The position numbers and the translations under genes were made by a program. Under the pieces are notes generated by a model. It was not told where the DNA came from and made no database searches. It was given only the letters and a program-made list of their open reading frames with translations. A stretch of DNA of 64,000 nucleotides from Flavobacterium sp. MFBS3-15 (GTDB lineage Bacteria > Bacteroidota > Bacteroidia > Flavobacteriales > Flavobacteriaceae). This document shows, in pieces, positions 1 to 7,759 of this stretch; the stretch's first letter is position 1, and every line of letters begins with the position of its first letter. The DNA is taken from positions 124,001 to 188,000 of the forward strand of contig NZ_JAPCHV010000002.1 in the NCBI RefSeq assembly GCF_026107645.2, given 5' to 3'.

Positions 1-1523
1 CAGTATATGGCGGGGCAAGCATTACAGAGCAGGCCAGGGAAATAAAGCGCGGTGCGCAGATCATCGTGGCTACTCCGGGAAGGATGCAGGACATGATTAA
101 TCGCGGGCTGGTAAACATTTCTAAAATCGACTTCTGTATCCTTGATGAGGCAGATGAGATGCTGAACATGGGCTTTTATGATGATATCGTAAACATCCTT
201 TCTACCTCACCGGACGATAAGAGCACGTGGCTTTTCTCGGCTACCATGCCGCAGGAAGTGGCGCGTATCGCCAAAGAATTCATGCGCAAGCCGCTTGAGA
301 TCACTGTGGGCCATAAGAATTCGGGTTCATCTACAGTATCGCACGAGTTTTACCTTGTGAATGCACGCGACCGCTATGAGGCGCTGAAGCGTTTGGCCGA
401 TGCCAACCCGGACATCTTCTCGGTTATCTTCTGCCGTACAAAAAGGGATACCCAGGCAGTTGCCGAAAAACTGATCGAGGACGGGTACAACGCCGCTGCA
501 CTGCATGGCGACCTTAGCCAGGCACAGCGCGACGGTGTTATGAAATCCTTCCGTGGCAGGCAGATACAGATGCTTGTGGCTACCGACGTTGCCGCCAGGG
601 GTATCGATGTAGATAACGTTACGCACGTGATCAATTACCAGCTGCCGGACGAGATCGAGACCTACAACCACCGTAGCGGACGTACGGGTCGTGCCGGAAA
701 GCTGGGTACATCCATCGTAATCATTACTAAAAGTGAACTGCGTAAAATATCTGCCATTGAGAGGATTATCAAACAAAAGTTTGAAGAAAAAACAATACCT
801 TCAGGCATTGAGATATGTGAAATACAGCTGTTCCACCTTGCTAACAAGATTAAGGATGTTGAAGTTGACCATGAGATTGACTCATACCTTCCTGCCATCT
901 ATGAGGTAATGAAAGACCTTACTAAAGAGGAGCTGATCAAGAAGATGGTATCGGTTGAATTTAACCGCTTCATCAACTACTATAAAAAGAACAGGGACCT
1001 TTCGGCACAAAAAGCAGGTTCGGAACGCAGGGAAAGCTTTGCCTCAAATGACGGCGGAAGCGGAAACGGCGCGGTGCGTTACTTTGTAAACATTGGGTCG
1101 AGGGATAACTTCGACTGGATGAGCCTGAAGGATTTCCTTCGTGATACGCTTGGCCTTGGACGCGACGATGTATTTAAAGTGGATGTAAAAGAAGGCTTTT
1201 CCTTCTTTAATACAGATGCCGAACACAGTGAGGTCGTTCTGGAAACCCTGAACAGTATGCACCTTGAAGGCCGCAGGCTGAATGTTGAAATATCCAAGAA
1301 TGACGGACGTGACAACAACAACCGCAGGGACCACAACGGCAGGAGCGGTGGTGGCTTTAAGCGTGCCGGAGGCGACAGGAGCACCGACCGCAATGCCAGA
1401 AGTGAACGCAGGGGCGAATCGTTTGGAGGCGGCAGGAGCGGGGCCAGGACACAAAGCCCGGCAGGACGCGCACCGCGCAGGAGCAGTGATTCGACAGGAT
1501 CGCGTAAGCCGAGGAGGAGCTAA
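1..1523 (+). CDS. DEAD-box ATP-dependent RNA helicase (5' end outside window)
   Basis: The reading frame is open from base 3, so the gene begins before the window; the first in-frame GTG (66) is internal. Visible helicase motifs in order are GG and TPGR (motif Ib, near 75), DEAD (144-155), SAT (motif III, near 240), then the RecA2 motifs including ARGID (near 594) and HRSGRTGR (near 669). A DbpA/CsdA-type RNA-binding domain follows (about 1070-1300), and the last ~65 residues are an Arg/Gly-rich tail. Family knowledge: such DeaD/CsdA-like helicases unwind structured RNA, often in ribosome assembly and cold adaptation. I infer the same role. The RGG-like tail would add unspecific RNA affinity. 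Confidence 0.95.
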   Translation, partial: VYGGASITEQAREIKRGAQIIVATPGRMQDMINRGLVNISKIDFCILDEADEMLNMGFYDDIVNILSTSPDDKSTWLFSATMPQEVARIAKEFMRKPLEITVGHKNSGSSTVSHEFYLVNARDRYEALKRLADANPDIFSVIFCRTKRDTQAVAEKLIEDGYNAAALHGDLSQAQRDGVMKSFRGRQIQMLVATDVAARGIDVDNVTHVINYQLPDEIETYNHRSGRTGRAGKLGTSIVIITKSELRKISAIERIIKQKFEEKTIPSGIEICEIQLFHLANKIKDVEVDHEIDSYLPAIYEVMKDLTKEELIKKMVSVEFNRFINYYKKNRDLSAQKAGSERRESFASNDGGSGNGAVRYFVNIGSRDNFDWMSLKDFLRDTLGLGRDDVFKVDVKEGFSFFNTDAEHSEVVLETLNSMHLEGRRLNVEISKNDGRDNNNRRDHNGRSGGGFKRAGGDRSTDRNARSERRGESFGGGRSGARTQSPAGRAPRRSSDSTGSRKPRRS

Positions 1524-1602
1524 GCGAAATAATTTCGCATAATTATATACTAACTACAAAATATCCCGTTTGTTTATTACTTTTACATCAGATAAGCAGC
1601 CG

Positions 1603-2376
1603 ATGAGATATTTTGTAGTTTTTTTATTTTTATTTTTTACCCTTATATCCGGCGCACAGGATGCCCAAAATGCCGGGACTGTGTCGGGGACGATCCTCAC
1701 TGATGTGGACCAGCTGCCCGTACAGGGCGTTAACGTGATTAACATCAATAAAGTAAGGGGCGTAGTAACCGATGCAAAGGGTAACTTTACCATTGAGGCG
1801 GTTGCCAACGATACGCTGCATATCTCCTACATAGGTTTCCAGTCCATCAAAGTGCGCGTAACCAATGACTGGATCAAATACAAAACTGTAGCCAAAATTC
1901 CAATTACCGAACGCGCCTACACGCTTAATGAAGTTGTTGTAGACAAATACCACCTTACCGGATATCTTCCTGTTGATTCCAAGCTGATTCCCGTAAAGGA
2001 GAGTTACCGCTATAACATAGCGGGGCTTACACAGGGCTACGAGGGCGGCGAAAATTCGCCGGGTGCCTTTAAGCGCGTGCTTAGCAACATGTTTAACCCG
2101 GCCGACCTGTTGCACAACCTGTTTGGTAAAAAAGGCAACGAGATGCGCAGGCTGCGCGACATGAAAAAGGATGATACTGTACGCAATGCGCTGGCCGCCA
2201 AATTTGACCGCGAAACCCTTGCAGCATTATTGGGTGTGACCAAGGAAGACATTGCTGACATACTCGAGCATTGCAATTATTCGCAGGAATTCATAACAAC
2301 CGCCAACGACCTCCAGATCATGGATGCCATAAGCGGCTGTTATGAGGAATATAAGGTGCTGAACAGGAGCAAGTAG
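1603..2376 (+). CDS. exported carboxypeptidase-D-regulatory-like domain protein
   Basis: The ATG at 1603 is chosen over an in-frame TTG at 1570 because it directly starts a signal peptide (MRYFVVFLFLF, cleavage near SGAQD). Residues about 20-110 carry the beta-sandwich pattern of CarboxypepD_reg-like domains (GxVxD...LPVQGVNVxN...G...TDxxGNF...I...V...L...SYIGFQ), the plug-proximal domain also found at the start of TonB-dependent receptors. No receptor barrel follows, so it is a short stand-alone member with an unassigned ~130-residue C-terminal part. Such proteins are periplasmic or outer-membrane associated in Bacteroidota. Function is unknown. It lies between the helicase and pepT with no operon evidence. 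Confidence 0.8.
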   Translation: MRYFVVFLFLFFTLISGAQDAQNAGTVSGTILTDVDQLPVQGVNVININKVRGVVTDAKGNFTIEAVANDTLHISYIGFQSIKVRVTNDWIKYKTVAKIPITERAYTLNEVVVDKYHLTGYLPVDSKLIPVKESYRYNIAGLTQGYEGGENSPGAFKRVLSNMFNPADLLHNLFGKKGNEMRRLRDMKKDDTVRNALAAKFDRETLAALLGVTKEDIADILEHCNYSQEFITTANDLQIMDAISGCYEEYKVLNRSK

Positions 2377-2442
2377 TGACTTTACTTAATCGGTAGGCTG
2401 AATACGATAACTTATAAGTGTTTCAGGATAATTAATAAATCG

Positions 2443-2450
2443 TAAATTTG
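2443..2450 (+). promoter_or_regulatory. Bacteroidota -7 box upstream of pepT
   Basis: TAAATTTG matches the TAnnTTTG consensus of the primary sigma factor in this phylum and lies 21 nt before the pepT ATG. I see no convincing TTG -33 element at 17-23 nt. Confidence 0.5.
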
Positions 2451-2471
2451 TTGCTAAACAAATAAACGAAC

Positions 2472-3710
2472 ATGCAGCATATCATTGACCGGTTCATTAG
2501 CTATGTAACCGTTGACACCGAATCTGACCCTAATTCTGATACAACCCCCAGCACCGCAAAGCAATGGGACCTTGCCAGGCAGCTTGTCGAAGAGCTGAAG
2601 CAAATTGGCCTTGAGGATGTAACCATCGACGATAATGCGTACATCATGGCGACCCTGCCATCCAATGTAGAGCATGATGTGCCGGTTATAGGGTTTGTGT
2701 CGCATTTTGATACAACTCCCGATTTTACAGGAGCTAACATCAAACCGCAGATAATTAAAAATTATGATGGCGGAGACATTATCCTGAATAAAGAACAAGG
2801 CATTGTGCTGTCTCCCAATTACTTTAAAGATCTCCTGCAATACAAGGGCCAGACCATAATTACTACCGATGGCATGACCTTGCTGGGTGCAGATGATAAG
2901 GCCGGCATTACCGAGATTGTCACTGCAATGGAATTCCTGATACAACATCCTGAGATAAAGCACGGAAAAATACGCATCGGTTTTACACCTGATGAGGAAA
3001 TTGGCCGTGGCGCGCATAAGTTTGACGTAGCAAAATTCGGTGCTGACTGGGCGTATACTATGGACGGCAGCCAGATAGGGGAGCTGGAATACGAGAACTT
3101 TAACGCCGCAGGTGCAAAAGTAACCTTTAAAGGCAAGAGCGTGCATCCGGGTTATGCAAAAGGAAAGATGATCAACTCCATGCTTATTGCCAATAAGTTC
3201 ATTTCGAAATTACCGAAAGAGGAAGTGCCGGAAAAGACTTCGGGCTATGAAGGGTTTTTCCATGTTACAGGGATTAGCGGGAGCATAGAAGAAACTACGG
3301 TGCAGCTCATCATCCGCGACCACGACAAAAAGCAATTTGAGAAGCGCAAAAAACTGGTTAAGAAGATTGTCGATGGCATTAACCGTAAATACGAAAAGCA
3401 ATTTGGCGGTGACATCGCTGTGGCGGAAGTAAAAGACCAATACTACAACATGAAGGAAAAGGTAGAGCCTGTCTTTCATATTGTGGATATTGCTGAACAA
3501 GCCATGAAAGACCTTGGTATTAAGCCGCTCATTAAGCCGATACGTGGCGGTACGGATGGCTGCCAGTTATCCTATATGGGATTGCCGTGCCCGAATATTT
3601 TTGCAGGGGGGCATAACTTCCATGGCAAATATGAGTACGTTCCTGTAGAAAGCATGCAGAAGGCGGTCGAAGTCATTGTGCGGATTGCTGAGCTTACAGC
3701 GCAAAAGTAA
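2472..3710 (+). CDS. pepT: peptidase T (tripeptide aminopeptidase)
   Basis: Zinc aminopeptidase of family M20B that removes N-terminal residues from tripeptides in the cytoplasm. At 412 residues it has the normal family length. The metal and catalytic residues are visible: His78 and Asp80 in SHFDTTPD, the bridging Asp in LGADDKAG (about residue 140), the Glu pair in TPDEEIG (about 174), the Asp in YTMDGSQ (about 196) and the C-terminal His in AGGHNFHG. The GGTDG loop of the lid domain is also present. There is no signal peptide. The next gene starts only 6 nt downstream, suggesting co-transcription. Confidence 0.96.
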   Translation: MQHIIDRFISYVTVDTESDPNSDTTPSTAKQWDLARQLVEELKQIGLEDVTIDDNAYIMATLPSNVEHDVPVIGFVSHFDTTPDFTGANIKPQIIKNYDGGDIILNKEQGIVLSPNYFKDLLQYKGQTIITTDGMTLLGADDKAGITEIVTAMEFLIQHPEIKHGKIRIGFTPDEEIGRGAHKFDVAKFGADWAYTMDGSQIGELEYENFNAAGAKVTFKGKSVHPGYAKGKMINSMLIANKFISKLPKEEVPEKTSGYEGFFHVTGISGSIEETTVQLIIRDHDKKQFEKRKKLVKKIVDGINRKYEKQFGGDIAVAEVKDQYYNMKEKVEPVFHIVDIAEQAMKDLGIKPLIKPIRGGTDGCQLSYMGLPCPNIFAGGHNFHGKYEYVPVESMQKAVEVIVRIAELTAQK

Positions 3711-3716
3711 CAACCT

Positions 3717-4295
3717 GTGGAAAAGGAAAAGAAAGTTTGGGACAAGATGCATCTTTGGGAGACAGAGCTCGAGGCGCTTAAAGCTATACTTGCTAAAACC
3801 GAACTGGTAGAAACTGTAAAATGGGGTGCTCCAACTTATACGCTCAATGGCAAGAATGTTTTGGGCATAGGAGGGTTTACCAATTATTTTACAATATGGT
3901 TCTATAAAGGTGTTTTCCTGAAAGATCCTGCCAATGTGCTGGTCAATGCACAGGAGGGTACTACAAAGTCACTGAGGCAATGGCGTTTCGAAACAAAAGA
4001 CGATGCCAATGAAAAACTGATCCTGCAATATGCTGCTGAAGCCATTGAAGTAGAAAAGGCAGGAATGGCAATCAAACCACAGAAAAAAGAATTTTCCATA
4101 CCCGAAGTCCTGCAAAAGGAACTGGATGCATCGGCAGAACTGGCTGCAGCCTTTGCAGCCTTCAAGCCATATAAACAGAATGAATTTTTGGAATATGTCG
4201 GTTCTGCCAAACGGCTGGAAACGCAAATTTCACGTTTGGAAAAAGTAAAGCCATTGATATTGGAAGGACGGGGGCTGAATGATAAATACAGATAG
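3717..4295 (+). CDS. YdeI/OmpD-associated-type protein with DUF1801 domain
   Basis: The start is probably the GTG at 3717 (6 nt after the pepT stop), because the residues it adds (DKMHLWETELEALK) fit the N-terminus of this family; an ATG at 3747 is the alternative. Residues about 30-120 have the DUF1801 fold signature, VKWGAPTY followed by NYFTIWFYKGVFLKDP, and the C-terminal half is the Lys-rich YdeI-type region (about residues 130-190). The fold is found in FrataxinCyaY-like small proteins; the biochemical role is not established. Probably translated from the pepT mRNA. Confidence 0.8.
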   Translation: MEKEKKVWDKMHLWETELEALKAILAKTELVETVKWGAPTYTLNGKNVLGIGGFTNYFTIWFYKGVFLKDPANVLVNAQEGTTKSLRQWRFETKDDANEKLILQYAAEAIEVEKAGMAIKPQKKEFSIPEVLQKELDASAELAAAFAAFKPYKQNEFLEYVGSAKRLETQISRLEKVKPLILEGRGLNDKYR

Positions 4296-4340
4296 TTGTC
4301 AGTCTCAGTCTCAGTTTTCAGTTAGCGTTTGACAAAATAA

Positions 4341-4376
4341 ATAATCCCCATCTCAGAATTCCATGATGGGGATTAT
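4341..4376. terminator. strong hairpin (12-bp stem), likely terminator
   Basis: The 12-nt arm at 4341-4352 is exactly complementary to 4365-4376, with a 12-nt loop. On the plus strand it lies 45 nt after the DUF1801 gene without a T tract. On the minus strand the hairpin is followed by a moderately T-rich run (ATTTATTTTG), so it could end a leftward RNA from the structured region at 4391-4590. Its stem core (ATCCCCAT) recurs at two other loci in this window. Confidence 0.65.
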
Positions 4377-4390
4377 ATTGCTGTTATTAC

Positions 4391-4590
4391 AGCGCAGGTT
4401 TCACTACATTACACTTATTCGCCGATATTTGCCGTGTTGCTGACCGGTTTCCGCATAAAGCGCCGGCGTAGGTTGCTGCCCTGTACGAACGGGTGGAAAG
4501 TACAGCGCCCCTTACAGCCTCCATCGGCAAAACTGACTACCCGTCATCTTCGCTTCGACATCGTGTATTGCAATTGTTGCCTGTTTATGA
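4391..4590 (-). ncRNA. candidate stand-alone structured RNA (family unknown, perhaps 6S-like)
   Basis: This stretch has no plausible ORF yet is clearly richer in G+C than the flanking AT-rich spacers. It shows nested complementarity: CAGG (4395-4398) with CCTG (4580-4583); CA-T-TACAC (4407-4414) with GTGTA-T-TG (4563-4570); GCCGAT (4421-4426) with ATCGGC (4523-4528); and an inner CTGTAC (4481-4486) with GTACAG (4500-4505). This gives a rod of about 200 nt with bulges. Both flanking genes converge on it, so it is no leader of either. Minus strand is preferred because the hairpin at 4341-4376 has a T-rich flank on that side. I find none of the diagnostic motifs of RNase P RNA, SRP RNA or tmRNA. 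Length and rod shape would suit 6S RNA, but that is a guess. Confidence 0.4.
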
Positions 4591-4677
4591 TGTAAAGTTA
4601 CATAATACTTTACTATGCTTTTCTTAATGCAAGCCTAAGCTGTTGTTAAAGTACAGGCCTAGTTTGCTTTCTTTTAA

Positions 4678-4923
4678 CTACGCCACTATCCGGGGATAGA
4701 AAACGGTACACATCATGCCTTCGCTTGCCTTTTCGGAATGAGGGCAGTGTGGGGTCTGGAATTTTGAACATTTCAGGCAATCGGTTTCCCTGCTTAGTAC
4801 AGCGCGAAATTCATAAGCACCGCATGCCTGTGTCTCTGCTGTGATTACTTCGTGTATGTTGCACACCTGGCCTTTAATATGGTGATCGCAGTTGCCGCAA
4901 CAATTTGCTAATTTGATGTCCAT
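4678..4923 (-). CDS. small cysteine-rich protein, putative metal-binding
   Basis: An 81-residue cytoplasmic protein with nine cysteines and several histidines: CCGNC near the start, then single Cys at QVC and QAC, a CLKC pair, HCPH and a final MMC. The spacing suggests one or two zinc or iron-sulfur sites, though it matches no family I can name. No signal peptide. It is monocistronic, read leftward, and faces the structured-RNA region. Confidence 0.65.
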   Translation of the reverse strand: MDIKLANCCGNCDHHIKGQVCNIHEVITAETQACGAYEFRAVLSRETDCLKCSKFQTPHCPHSEKASEGMMCTVFYPRIVA

Positions 4924-5081
4924 GGCTTTATAGTTTTGATTATATCATAAAGTTACGGAGATCTGCTTTTAGAAGAATTATAAATAATTGTTAAACAGCA
5001 GTTTATAAATAGAGTGATTAAAAATAAGATGGTATTGTATTGAAAATGTGAACCTAATTGATACTATTCTAATTATCCTGT

Positions 5082-5906
5082 TTACAATTCATTGTTAACG
5101 TAATGCAAAAATGATCCATCCAGTACCGCCTCAAGCCATTGGGTAAAGTCGTCATATACAGGAATGAATCCATTATCAAGTTCTTTTGAGAGCCATATTT
5201 TTAATCCATTTTCAACCGAAGCATTATAGGCTACATAAACCATATTGCCGTCTTCGTCGCATTGGTCGGCTACAGCATAAAACCCGTTAGGACTGAGCAG
5301 CGGATAATCCCTTATAGCGCTTCCGTCCCAGTAGCCAAATCCATAAACCAAAATACTCAATTCTTCCGATGCGATACTCATGTCGCCGTACTGGCTCAGG
5401 TAATAATAATACCCTTCATCATTGATATATGGTGTATCTGTCTTTATAGAGATAGCGTCATTGAGATAGGGGCGTATGGTTTCCTTAGGGTTAGAAGTTT
5501 GGAGCTGGTATTTCTCAGAAAGCGCAGTTATGAGAGTATCTGTTTTTTCAATCCTTGGCACTATATCTACAGGGTTTACCTTTATGTTATCAAATCGGGC
5601 TTGCATATCGAAAAAGATGCGCTCCATTGTAGTTAGTGTTCCGGGTGCCCCATAAAGCGAATTGCTATAAGGATTATTTTGCAATGTCAAACGGTCATAT
5701 ACCGATAACCTGCCTGCATTGGCGTTTTTCTTAGGTACTAAAAATGTCCAAACCCTTTCAGCAGGGCCATCAAGGGTTTCAATTACCTGTGCGGAGAATT
5801 TTTTTATAAGATAATCCGCTATGGAATCAAAATCCTCATAGGTTTCCATGGCATAAATAGATAAGGACAGCTTGTCTTTGCCTTTTTCCAAGTGCACTGT
5901 TTTCAT
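5082..5906 (-). CDS. unrecognised 274-aa cytoplasmic protein
   Basis: I do not recognise this family. The protein has no signal peptide or membrane segment. It begins with a charged, soluble N-terminus, is rich in Tyr and Asp in the middle (INDEGYYYYLSQYGD), and ends in a segment with a Phe-Thr-x-Trp-Leu pattern (DDFTQWLEAVLDG) that recalls the C-terminus of SUKH/SMI1-type immunity proteins; that resemblance is weak. The ATG at 5906 is followed by a normal soluble N-terminus. It lies alone between the Cys-rich gene and the terminator of the yajC operon. Confidence 0.6.
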   Translation of the reverse strand: MKTVHLEKGKDKLSLSIYAMETYEDFDSIADYLIKKFSAQVIETLDGPAERVWTFLVPKKNANAGRLSVYDRLTLQNNPYSNSLYGAPGTLTTMERIFFDMQARFDNIKVNPVDIVPRIEKTDTLITALSEKYQLQTSNPKETIRPYLNDAISIKTDTPYINDEGYYYYLSQYGDMSIASEELSILVYGFGYWDGSAIRDYPLLSPNGFYAVADQCDEDGNMVYVAYNASVENGLKIWLSKELDNGFIPVYDDFTQWLEAVLDGSFLHYVNNEL

Positions 5907-5913
5907 ATTGTAA

Positions 5914-5946
5914 ATATAAAAAAATCCCCATCGTGTGATGGGGACT
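5914..5946 (-). terminator. rho-independent terminator of the nusB-yajC operon
   Basis: Arms TCCCCATC (5925-5932) and GATGGGGA (5937-5944) flank a GTGT loop. On the minus strand the stem is followed by a run of seven T (5924-5918), placing it 6 nt after the yajC stop codon. Confidence 0.9.
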
Positions 5947-5949
5947 TTG

Positions 5950-6231
5950 TTATGCTTTAGCCGGTGCGTTTAACTTTTGGCTCAGTTCGAGTGATATCGC
6001 ACTGCGTTCCAGTTTCAGCTTGCCTGCCATAGTTTCTATGACTACGGTATCGCTTGCCAGTTCGGCTATCCTGCCGTGTATACCACTTTTGGTGATGATT
6101 TTGTCGCCCACCTTTAGCGCCTGTTCAAATTCCTTTTCGAGTTTTTGCTTTTTCTGCTGTGGCCTTATCATCATAAAGTAGATAACCACGAACATTAAGA
6201 TTAACGGTAAAAACGTTTGTAATTGTTCCAT
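5950..6231 (-). CDS. yajC: preprotein translocase subunit YajC
   Basis: A 93-residue inner-membrane protein of the SecDF-YajC accessory complex that assists Sec-dependent export. It has one N-terminal transmembrane helix (about residues 8-23), the hallmark MIRPQQKK motif right after it, and a cytoplasmic domain with VGDKIITKSGIHGRI. Length is typical. It is the last gene of the leftward operon nusB-DUF1573-yajC, starting 3 nt after the DUF1573 stop codon and ending at a terminator. Confidence 0.95.
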   Translation of the reverse strand: MEQLQTFLPLILMFVVIYFMMIRPQQKKQKLEKEFEQALKVGDKIITKSGIHGRIAELASDTVVIETMAGKLKLERSAISLELSQKLNAPAKA

Positions 6232-6234
6232 GTA

Positions 6235-6705
6235 TTAGTGTTTAACAACGCCTATGCCGCCTGCTGCAACATTGGCTTTAAATTTAAGTATTTCGGTACC
6301 TTTTTCGGTATTTAAGGTCACTGTTACGTCTTTAGACTGGTTACCGCTTTTTCCGGTTGAGTCGAACGTTACCTTTATCTCACCCTGGCCACCCGGCTTT
6401 ACAGGAGTCTGTGTGTAGCTTGGTACGGTACACCCGCAGCTTGCCTTTACATTGCTTATTACAAGGTCGGCAGTCCCTTCATTGGTGAATTTATAGGTGT
6501 GCTCTACTTTTACGCCCGATTGGATGGTTCCAAAGTCGTGCTCAGGGTTTTCAAATTTTATTACTGGGAGCTTTCCTGCTTCCGCGTGGGCAAGCTCGGC
6601 TTTTTTTGCCGTCGCATCATCAATGCGAAGTGCAGCATTCTCTTTTTTGCATGATGTAAGTGTTATTGCTGCTATGGCAAGCATGGCGAATGATTTGTTG
6701 ATCAT
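6235..6705 (-). CDS. DUF1573 domain lipoprotein
   Basis: The N-terminus (MINKSFAMLAIAAITLTSCKK) is a lipoprotein signal with the lipid-modified Cys in LTSC. Residues about 50-140 form the DUF1573 immunoglobulin-like domain, recognised by HDFGTI, the KFTNEG...L.I..V.ASCGCT core and KPGG..EI.V.FDS. The domain is abundant in Bacteroidota cell-envelope proteins; its molecular role is unknown. It sits between nusB (23 nt spacer) and yajC (3 nt spacer), a context that ties it to membrane or export functions. Confidence 0.9.
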   Translation of the reverse strand: MINKSFAMLAIAAITLTSCKKENAALRIDDATAKKAELAHAEAGKLPVIKFENPEHDFGTIQSGVKVEHTYKFTNEGTADLVISNVKASCGCTVPSYTQTPVKPGGQGEIKVTFDSTGKSGNQSKDVTVTLNTEKGTEILKFKANVAAGGIGVVKH

Positions 6706-6727
6706 TTTATAGTAAATTTTAGTGGTT

Positions 6728-7672
6728 TTACATTAAGCCTCTTCCGGTCTTTATTAACTTATTATTCGTCTGGTAATCCTTCACCAGGTTGTCAAGGATA
6801 CCGTTGATAAAGATACTGCTTTTTGGCGTAGAATATTCCTTTGCGATTTCAAGGTATTCGTTTATTGTAACTTTAACCGGTATCGAAGGGAATTTAAGAA
6901 ACTCACATATTGCCATTTTGAGAGTGATTGCATCAATTTCGGCAATTCGCTCTGTATCCCAGTTTGGGGTTTTGTCTATGAATTCCTTTGCCAGCTCTAC
7001 TTCATTGAGTACAGTCTTACGGAAAAGGTCGCGCACAAAATCCTTGTCGTCGGCATCTTTATATAGTTTGGGTACACAATAAGCATCTTTACCTTCTTGT
7101 GTAAGCTGCTTCAGCTGTTTAGCAATGTATGTATTTACCAATGGAATATCGTCTACCCAAGTAAGCTTATGGTCTTCAAGGTATTCGTATAGCTTTTCGT
7201 TGGGTGCAACTACTTCAGTAAACAGGTCGTGTACAAACCGGCGGTCTTCTTCCCAGTCATTCTCCTTGTTATGCATGTATTTTTGGTACACTTCGCTGTT
7301 TTTTACATCCTCAAGCAAAAGCAGGATGTAATCGTCGTTGCGTTTCCAGTTGTCAATTTTGCGGTCCTCCATGGCAATGCTTAACGGATTGCTTTCATTC
7401 AGCAGCTGTAATACCTGGTTGTGGATAAATTTCCTGTTTGGATTGCGCTCCTCGGGAGTGGCAAGGTGCTTTTTTTGCGATTTGTCTATGTAATCTTCTT
7501 CAGCGTTCCTGATCTCTACAAGGGCCGAGACCATGATTAAATATAAATCGCGGATGTTTTCGATACTGTTAAAAAGGAATTTTTCTTCCCTTTCCATATT
7601 ATCCGAATCGTTTTGATGCATGGCGTATATGGATTGCATCACCTTCACCCGTATGTGTCTTCTGTTTAACAT
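6728..7672 (-). CDS. nusB: transcription antitermination protein NusB (long form)
   Basis: NusB binds boxA RNA with S10 (NusE) to keep RNA polymerase processive through rRNA operons. The C-terminal ~140 residues carry the NusB fold: NWDTERIAEIDAITLKMAI, PSIPVKVTINEYLEIAK and a KSSIFINGILD block. At 314 residues it is more than twice the length of E. coli NusB (about 140). The extra, highly charged helical part includes the N-terminal half, which begins with a NusB-like RVKVMQSIYA. This long form is common in Bacteroidota. It is the first gene of the nusB-DUF1573-yajC operon. Confidence 0.93.
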   Translation of the reverse strand: MLNRRHIRVKVMQSIYAMHQNDSDNMEREEKFLFNSIENIRDLYLIMVSALVEIRNAEEDYIDKSQKKHLATPEERNPNRKFIHNQVLQLLNESNPLSIAMEDRKIDNWKRNDDYILLLLEDVKNSEVYQKYMHNKENDWEEDRRFVHDLFTEVVAPNEKLYEYLEDHKLTWVDDIPLVNTYIAKQLKQLTQEGKDAYCVPKLYKDADDKDFVRDLFRKTVLNEVELAKEFIDKTPNWDTERIAEIDAITLKMAICEFLKFPSIPVKVTINEYLEIAKEYSTPKSSIFINGILDNLVKDYQTNNKLIKTGRGLM

Positions 7673-7759
7673 CCGTCTTTAAGAACCTTTAGAAAATTAG
7701 CGAAGCGAAAGGACATCCTTTCGCTTCGCAAAATTAAAAATAATATCGTTTTACGCTAA

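Noticed and set aside
327..1454. Several minus-strand ORFs opposite the DEAD-box helicase
   Set aside because: They mirror the codon pattern of the helicase gene and have no signal, motif or ribosome-binding site.
4391..4590. Identification of the GC-rich spacer as RNase P RNA, SRP RNA or tmRNA
   Set aside because: The universal motifs (GAGGAAAGTCC and the P4 partner; CAGG..GGAAGG..GCAG; tRNA-like ends) are not present on either strand.
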